Assembly (NCBI GenBank): GCA_946803715.1
Contig: CAMPET010000116.1
Coordinates: forward strand, 14,621 to 78,620
Direction of reading: 5' to 3'
Origin: Beroe ovata
Taxonomy: Eukaryota; Ctenophora; Nuda; Beroida; Beroidae
Length of the DNA: 64,000 bases
A program made the translations under genes and the position numbers. Under the pieces are notes generated by a model, which did not search any database, was not told where the DNA came from, and saw only the letters and a list, made by a program, of their open reading frames with translations. Shown here piece by piece: positions 35,801 to 64,000 of this stretch; the first letter of the stretch is position 1, and every line of letters begins with the position of its first letter.

Positions 35801-38800
35801 AAGTTGTCAAGTTGTTTCTGTTTATGATACGTCACATATCCCTAAATCTCTCTTAATTCGTTTCTGTCTACGTCACATATCCCTGAATCTCTCTTTCTTT
35901 CCCAGGTTCAGACTGTACTACCTAGCATTGCCACCTGCTGTATTTATACCAGTGTGTACTCAACTGAAAAATAACTGCTGGATTGATTCCAAAAAGTAAG
36001 TGGTCCGCTCTTGACATCGAATTATATCCTTGAGAGACCGGAAATATTCATCTCCGTCTTTTTGAGGATTGAATTTATGTATTTTTCGACTAAATTTTAT
36101 CGCAGAATTATTCACTCATCGGAAACTTTAGAATGTACAACTTTATCAGTAATATTTCATTCTCCAATTACAAGAACCGGTAAAACCAGTTTTGATGTTT
36201 ACAATATGGTTTTAAGACAGCTTCGCTCTGAAATTCGAACAACGGATGTTGAATTTCGTTAACAAACATGGTGTCGCAACATCTGGACACTGATGAGTCA
36301 TGAATCTGATAGATTATGTAGTGTCAACACTCAACTGACCACAGCCTTCTCTGATTTTAAGCGCAGACTGTAGCAAAAGGACTAAAGTACAAAGGTTAAA
36401 TGTTGGACTGGACTTAATATGGTAACTGGTTATAAATGGTCAATAGATGACCCCAGCAACATGGGCTGTGTACCTACAGAGATGTTTAGTGATCAGTATC
36501 AATTGTAGACAGTATAGTAGTCCCCAGTAGTCTTATACCAAACAGTCTCTGAATATACCTGGGAAGTCTCAGTATACAATAAGTGTAGCTGTGTTTCCAA
36601 CGCACACACTAATATATAATGGTAATGTTGTTAATTGATAACTATGATGTTCCACGAGCTACAGATAAGTAATTGCTCCTGTTCATTCGATATGAACAAT
36701 TAGAGTGAATGTGTTGGGAAATTATCGCACACGTGACTGAAAATAACCGGCGATACGCATTATCAGAGACACTCATTGTCTCATCTGCATCAATACTGAA
36801 TATCCTAACCACACTATTGATACGAAAGTAATTTCCATACATGAGACATGTTTCTGTAAATATTCCAATTTTCTGCAACTATTCTCCCATTGCCTGCAAA
36901 TGTCCTGCTAAAATTTGTCCTGTCTAATAATTAGAGTTGGTAATTGGCTGAGAAATCAAGTTGAAAGTAAGCAGAGATCTGTTGCACAGCCTATTTATAA
37001 ACTCAAAGCGTTATTAAGCTCTGTAATCAAATCTATAACCGGAAATTACCATATAGTGTCTAGCCATTGTAATAACAAAACACCAATAAACAGTGGAGCA
37101 ATATCATAATGAATCATGAACTGATCCATCTAATCAATATATCACAGTACATAAAGTGTAACAAATGTTGTAACGCAAGCACACACTTACTGTGTAACAC
37201 TCACACACTGAGTAACACAAGGTGAGTAACTCTCACAGTACCGAACACCCACAGACTAACCCCCCTCCCAGGCATACAAGTTCTGAATGTAGGGTGATTG
37301 TGGAGAAACCGTTTGGTCGAGATCTGGAATCATCAAACCAGCTTGCTGCTGCCATAACTGGACTCTTCATGTTAGTAATGCAATGAAAAAAGGATATAAT
37401 TGGCATTAACGATTTATTCCGATTTACAGTTTCCACACAAAGTCATTGTTAATGTTTCCGCTATTATATCCAAGGAAAGCCGTCCACTTACTGATAATCG
37501 TCCACTTATATATGGTCGTTTCATTCAGGGAAAAAGAAATTTACAGGATTGATCACTATCTCGGAAAGGAAATGGTCCTCAATCTAATGATTCTGAGGTA
37601 ATCTTCATACCATAGTGTGTCACCTTTTAAAGCGGTCAGAACGCATGTTCAAACTAACCCATATCTCAGGTTTGGGAACGAGATTTTCAGGACACTGTGG
37701 AATAGGGAACGAATTGAGTGTGTTGTTATCACGTTCAAAGAACCATTTGGTACGCAGGGCCGAGGCGGATATTTTGACACCAACGGAATCATTAGGTAAG
37801 TGTGACCCCATTCGTCACACAGGCCTGTCCTGACGAACTGGTGTCAACGAATTCCATCGTCAGCATTCCCACGTCATAGTGGTGTCAGCAAGTTGTGACG
37901 AACGGGTACCCCATTCGTCACACAGGCCTGTCCTGACGAACTGGTGTCAACGAATTCCATCGTCAGCATACCCACGTAACAGTGGTGTCAGCAAGTTGTG
38001 ACGAACGTGTACCCCATTCGTCACACAGGACTGTTCTGACGTACTGGTGTCAGCGCATTCCCACGTAATAGCAATCAAGAGGTGTTAGCAATTTTTGATG
38101 GAATGGTGCCCGATCCCATGTATGTGTACAATCACACTCATAACTGTGGCGGAAGCTTGCATGATAGGATATCTCTCAGAGAGCAAGAGCACGCTGTGAT
38201 AGTTCCTACTTGGAGCTGCGCGCGAACGGCAAACGCATTTTTCCTAGAATTTCAGTATCACTGTCACGCGCGTTCTCTTCACATGTTTTGCGATTACTCG
38301 TGGATCGGCGGGAATAGGGCTTCACTTCTTGTCAAAATTTGTGTCAACTATAAACATTGGCTACTTTCCAGGGATGTTATGCAGAATCACCTACTTCAAA
38401 TCCTGTGTCTGGTTGCGATGGAACCTCCTNGTCAGCATTCCCACGTAACAGTGGTGTCAGCAAGTTGTGACGAACGGGTACCCCATTCGTCACACAGGCC
38501 TGTTCTGACGTACTGGTGTGAGCGCATTCCCACGTAATAGCAATCAAGAGGTGTTAGCAATTTTTGATGGATTGGTGCCTGATCCCACGCATGTGTACAA
38601 TCACACTCATGACTGTGGCGGAAGCTTGCATGATGGAATATCTCTCAGAGAGCACGAGCTCGTTGTGATAGTTCCTACTTGTAGCTGCGCGCGAACGACA
38701 AAGGGTTTTTTCCTAGAATTTCAGTGTCACTGCCACGCGCGTTCCCTTCACATGTTTTGCGATTACTCGTGGATCGGCGGGAATAGGGCTTCACTTCTTG

Positions 38801-40190
38801 TCAAATCTGTGTCAACTGTAAACATTGGCTACTTTCCAGGGATGTTATGCAGAATCACCTGCTTCAAATCCTGTGTCTGGTTGCGATGGAACCTCCTGTT
38901 AGTGTGGATGCTTCGGATATTCGTGATGAGAAGGTTTGAGATTCTGAACAAATATGACAACAAATTAACTGAAATAGTGATTCCCTGTTCCTTTTTTATT
39001 TTGTCCAAATCCTATATTCTTCTCTCAGGTTAAAGTCCTGAAGTTTATCGAACCGATAAAACTAGACGACGTTGTCTTGGGTCAGTATATCGGGAACCCG
39101 AATGGTCCTAGCGAGGATTCACGGCTGGGTTACAGAGATGATCCAGGTGTTCCTGTCACTTCGACCACGCCCACTTACGCGTGTGCTCATGTCAGGATTA
39201 ACAATGACAGATGGGCGGGAGTGCCTTTCATCATGAAATGCGGTGAGAGCTTTTGAAAATCTTAGCTCGGCTTTGTGAGACAATTCACTCTCAACCCTTT
39301 GATAATGACATGACCTGAGTTCATTAATCAGGAAAGGCTCTGAATGAACGGAAAGCTGAGATACGTGTCCAGTTCAAAGACGTGCCGAGCGACATTTTTG
39401 GTCACACATGTCACCGGAATGAGCTTGTCATTAGAGTACAGCCGGATGAGGTTTTGAACCAAAGCATTCCAGTTCCTTCTCGCAACTACCATTGGACCGT
39501 TGGTCAAATTGTTCACATATTTTATCCCCCTTCAGGCTGTGTATTGCAAGATGAATGTCAAGTCTCCGGGCATGTCGTTTGAAACAGAGGAAACAGAACT
39601 TGACTTGTCCTACAAACAGAGATTTGAGGGAGTTGACCTGCCAGACGCATACGAGAGACTAATCCTGGACTTTATCCTGGGGACACAGACTAACTTCGTG
39701 AGAACGTATGTGGTTTCATGATATTCTCCCCTTTCCTGCCCCTAATTATCCTATTCCGCCCCTTCCTTCGGTTCCAACCCTTCTTAACTTGTGCACACTG
39801 CACACGTTGTGTTCCCTTATACATCTCCACTTTACTCTTTGTGTAAGTACTCTCTAATTTCATCTATCAACCCCATTCGTTTCATGCCATCCCATCCCAT
39901 TTGAATAACCTCTTCTCCCCCTCCTCACAGTGACGAATTGGGAGAGGCGTGGCGAATCTTCACTCCTCTACTCCACAAACTGGACAGAGGAGAAAAGAAA
40001 CCCGTGGATTATGTGTATGGGAGCAGGGGACCTAAGGAAGCTGATGATTTTATCAAGAACATGGGTTTCGCTTTCTCTGGTTGGTATCCATTTAGATTTC
40101 TGTGGCTGTTTCGTGCTCCTGATTGAGATGCTCGACATGTTAATCATGTCGAATATTTCCGCAGGTACTTACAAATGGTCGAAGAAATAA
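29871..40190 (+). CDS. G6PD: Glucose-6-phosphate dehydrogenase, complete
   Basis: Thirteen coding exons: 29871-29963, 35084-35230, 35550-35686, 35906-35995, 37272-37370, 37529-37597, 37670-37795, 38840-38933, 39029-39242, 39332-39450, 39536-39705, 39931-40079 and 40165-40190. They total 511 codons (510 residues; human G6PD is 515). The enzyme oxidises glucose-6-phosphate with NADP+, the first step of the oxidative pentose phosphate pathway, in the cytosol. The dinucleotide-binding motif GASGDLAKKK is split by the first intron. [15 protein letters not shown] and the active-site signature RIDHYLGKE (exon 6) are intact, as are DVMQNHLLQ and the C-terminal YVYGSRGP segment. The 5.1-kb intron 1 contains a whole other gene (33072-34535). 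Exon 8 occurs twice (38372-38429 and 38840-38933), only the second being complete. Candidate poly(A) signals are at 40382-40396. Confidence 0.97.
29987..30023. repeat. Inverted repeat in G6PD intron 1
   Basis: ATGTTGCCATG (29987-29997) and CATGGCAACAT (30013-30023) are exact reverse complements. The next ~100 bp carry further ATGACAACA-like units in both orientations. Confidence 0.6.
30024..33071. other. G6PD intron 1, upstream half
   Basis: No exons or RNA genes recognised. A short tandem of TTACTCATGCACTGGC-like units is near 30590-30625, and a GTCACGTGAC box at 32503-32512 could serve the nested gene that starts 560 bp downstream. Confidence 0.45.
33072..34535 (+). CDS. Secreted VWD-like protein, single exon, nested in G6PD intron
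   Basis: An uninterrupted 487-codon frame beginning with a signal peptide ([15 protein letters not shown]). The N-terminal ~200 residues form a beta-rich region with [12 protein letters not shown] and few cysteines. From about residue 225 a divergent von Willebrand type D pattern appears: C-V-Y-P...[19 protein letters not shown], then [18 protein letters not shown], then GLCFGPSNG (compare GLCGNYNG). The last ~100 residues are Cys-rich with C8-like spacing ([21 protein letters not shown]). There is no membrane anchor. The gene is on the same strand as G6PD and lies wholly inside intron 1. A splice acceptor just upstream (CCTTCCAG, 33050s) suggests a non-coding leader exon. AATAAA is at 34799-34804. 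Probable extracellular structural or defence protein; the exact role is unknown. Confidence 0.85.
   Translation: MSRLKHFLVFWLLGLLISVQGQGNWQRITNGALSGPSDPFEFDPQSSGIEYRFVGDNVVELSDLAFTVTTRFFNMDEDLLGLTSFIYKMDGGRITKSWLRVGVRANGKQRYCIDEKSWDGAMPLSATIDVNDPSVFLLNGKVSAGFHDMQCRYMKKWRDAVAGGEISRASVVVYDPRRTTRNTLSLDYRVVSLDEVPTEGRDNFVVDGTDSNESAREDPAEVGPVCSVYPPGIIDTFAGESVHYDLKCTHVLAADVGYSDSWFVYGNFDVFDGKLSLASITFYVNDGAFEIQRGWMIAYLGEKFKIQEGEMRVIPLTGCEVLFENLELTVDCRPAGVPFVARYDGYMIGHIQLSEKGDRNMGLCFGPSNGQRVNWQIPSHGECGITAGERAPCDITFPECDVYGVACDTSTVRMCNEMMCHGTAATPEQMCSMDQAAQTKCALTGGKIPSLTDHCPVDECMRKFFVLGTGCPQDPFFTGCPLEKYIV
34536..35083. other. 3' flank of nested gene and rest of G6PD intron 1
   Basis: Contains the nested gene's AATAAA (34799-34804) and a long pyrimidine-rich acceptor tract leading to G6PD exon 2. 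Nothing else seen. Confidence 0.6.
34799..34804 (+). terminator. Polyadenylation signal of the nested VWD-like gene
   Basis: AATAAA 264 nt after the stop codon, within G6PD intron 1. Premature use by G6PD pre-mRNA would truncate it. Confidence 0.45.
35996..37271. other. G6PD intron 4
   Basis: AT-rich intron without supported exons. Open frames on either strand here lack any recognisable protein. Confidence 0.6.
37803..38070 (+). repeat. Tandem repeat, ~104-bp unit, in G6PD intron 7
   Basis: The unit beginning CCCCATTCGTCACACAGG recurs at about 37805, 37909 and 38012, with a few substitutions. Each contains TGACGAACTGGTGTCA-like sub-blocks. Confidence 0.8.
37962..38429 (+). repeat. First copy of a 468-bp duplication ending at an N
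   Basis: Matches 38431-38897 along its whole length with scattered substitutions and a 1-bp indel. It includes the acceptor and first 58 bp of G6PD exon 8 (38372-38429), then stops exactly at the N at 38430. Confidence 0.85.
38431..38897 (+). repeat. Second copy of the 468-bp duplication
   Basis: Begins immediately after the N and continues into the intact exon 8 and the rest of G6PD. The pattern fits two overlapping contigs carrying different alleles. Confidence 0.85.
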
Positions 40191-41438
40191 CTTTGCATCG
40201 GATCGCGGATTTAAAGATGGAATTATGAAAACAAGGATCCTCTTGGACTCCATATTTTACTTTGTTTTAATTCAATCGAATCAAATTCATTTTACGATTA
40301 AGTTTATCATACTGCCATATTTCGATTTTAACGAGTTATCGAATGTTTTACTTTTATAGTTTAGTTGCTACTGATAATATTAATAAATTCAATAAACTTA
40401 GTTCAATTTATATTTTGAGGTTTTAGAGATATTTGACCACATATAGTAGCTATGTTTCATTTTAAAGTATTAGTAGGTAAGTAGCTATTGTATCCACATT
40501 TTATTTTCCACTATCAGCGTCACAATCTTGACTTAGTTTGTCTTTCACCTTTTCGTTTCATTTCTACTTTTAAGTCTTTGGAAATATTTCAATGAGAATG
40601 AGAGACGATATGTTTTATTTGGTTTCTTTTTTGAAATGTTAGCTCGATAGTATTGCCAATTACATATTTTATTCGATGATCGACAAATACTCATTTCATT
40701 TCTCATGAGTAAGCGTTAGAAAAGTGGACAGCGGACATTGCAATCCACGTCTATTTCAGCGCAACTGTCACTCAGTTGATCAGTCAGTGACAGTGGGCTC
40801 TGAGTTCGCTGCTCATAGTTCACTCTTAGCTTGTGGAATTGTCGATTTTTGCTCCTTTATATCGATAGTTTCGCTAGTTTGTGAGACAAATAGAAGCTTT
40901 ATTTCAAATTCAAAATAAAAATTTGGTGTAATTTCACAACAAATCAATTAAACAAAATTTCAAATCCTGGCTCTATCTTCTCATAGGTACACTTGATGAT
41001 ATCCACTCCCTTACTTCAACATTCAAGCCACATTCACAATATCGAATTTGGTACTACATCCAAATATCAAACACCCCAAAGCTCTATTTTTTAACTCAAT
41101 ACATGAAAAAACGGTATTTACAACTCAGGGATCCAAGTCCTTTCAAAGGTTAAAAGTTGAAAATTAAGAATTGGAATGTTGCTCTACTTTATAGTGCACT
41201 TCACGATCAACATGGACAACAGATCAAAATAAGAAAAAAAACACAAAAACGGAGTAACGCAATCGAATCACACGAATAATTTCTGTCACAGTTCATACAC
41301 TCTTTGGTTACACTTACCAAAGGCATGGGCATATAGCATTAGCAATTAGCAGTCCAATATAGCATTATCAGGCCTTATAATTAGAGTTTGTCAACGAAAA
41401 ATATCAAATGACCAGCTAAGTTCTAGTCCTCTATAGTG
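40191..41438. other. Convergent intergenic region, G6PD / BEACH gene
   Basis: Holds G6PD poly(A) candidates AATAAA at 40382-40387 and 40391-40396, and TTTATT at about 40898-40903 as a minus-strand candidate for the BEACH gene. No other gene seen. Confidence 0.6.
40382..40396 (+). terminator. Tandem polyadenylation signals, G6PD
   Basis: Two AATAAA hexamers 9 bp apart, about 190 nt after the G6PD stop codon. Confidence 0.6.
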
Positions 41439-63969
<22,531 letters not shown>

Positions 63970-64000
63970 TAACTGATATATCCAGCTAAACTGTTATGAC

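Noticed and set aside
37803-38110. Regularly spaced repeats resembling a CRISPR-like array
   Set aside because: The whole ~104-bp unit repeats, with no unique spacers, inside a eukaryotic intron; it is an ordinary tandem repeat.
38082-38537. 151-codon open frame running into G6PD exon 8
   Set aside because: In the first copy it reads in frame into exon 8, but the second, intact copy has a 1-bp shift in the intron, so the frame is not conserved between alleles and is not coding.

Overview
This is eukaryotic, almost certainly metazoan, DNA. Nearly every gene is split by short GT-AG introns (about 75-500 bp), and the proteins are animal ones: a BEACH/WD40 giant of the neurobeachin-LRBA type, a matrix metalloprotease with ShK and Sushi modules, a CARD protein, VWC and VWD-like secreted proteins, and an arylsulfatase B. 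Gene density, short introns and nested genes suggest an early-branching invertebrate with a compact genome, such as a sponge. That is an inference; no lineage-specific marker was found. Single N characters at 1577, 38430 and 50669 mark assembly joins.

Layout. (1) 1.8-3.4 kb, plus: 3' exons of an unrecognised gene. (2) 4.25-7.1 kb, minus: arylsulfatase B-like gene with a ~280-residue hydrophilic insertion and a polyQ tract. It is head-to-head with (3) a CARD-containing gene, plus, 7.6-10.8 kb. That gene is tail-to-tail with (4) a large disordered, unrecognised gene, minus, 11.0-14.9 kb. (5) 14.9-19.8 kb: no gene seen. (6) 19.8-22.6 kb, plus: MMP catalytic domain followed by ShK-ShK-Sushi-ShK. 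(7) 24.0-25.5 kb, plus: small acidic/coiled-coil gene. (8) 26.2-28.2 kb: cluster of short non-autonomous inverted-repeat elements, one nested in another, with recognisable target-site duplications. (9) 29.9-40.2 kb, plus: complete glucose-6-phosphate dehydrogenase gene. Its 5.1-kb first intron holds a complete single-exon gene for a secreted VWD-like protein, and one internal exon is duplicated at an assembly gap. (10) 41.4 kb to the window end, minus: the BEACH gene, 5'-incomplete. Three plus-strand genes sit inside its introns: a secreted VWC protein (51.1-52.5 kb), an equilibrative nucleoside transporter (56.1-57.4 kb) and a TauE/SafE-type permease whose two membrane halves are separated by a sulfotransferase-like domain (60.8-62.8 kb).

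The most unusual items are the TauE-sulfotransferase chimera, the repeated gene-in-intron arrangement (four nested genes in two hosts), the interrupted arylsulfatase, and the nested inverted-repeat elements. Two genes touch sulfur chemistry (arylsulfatase B and the TauE-sulfotransferase protein), but they lie over 50 kb apart and nothing in the sequence links them. Exon boundaries were set by hand from splice motifs and phase; totals divide by three for G6PD (511 codons), MMP (475 codons) and the VWC gene (230 codons).
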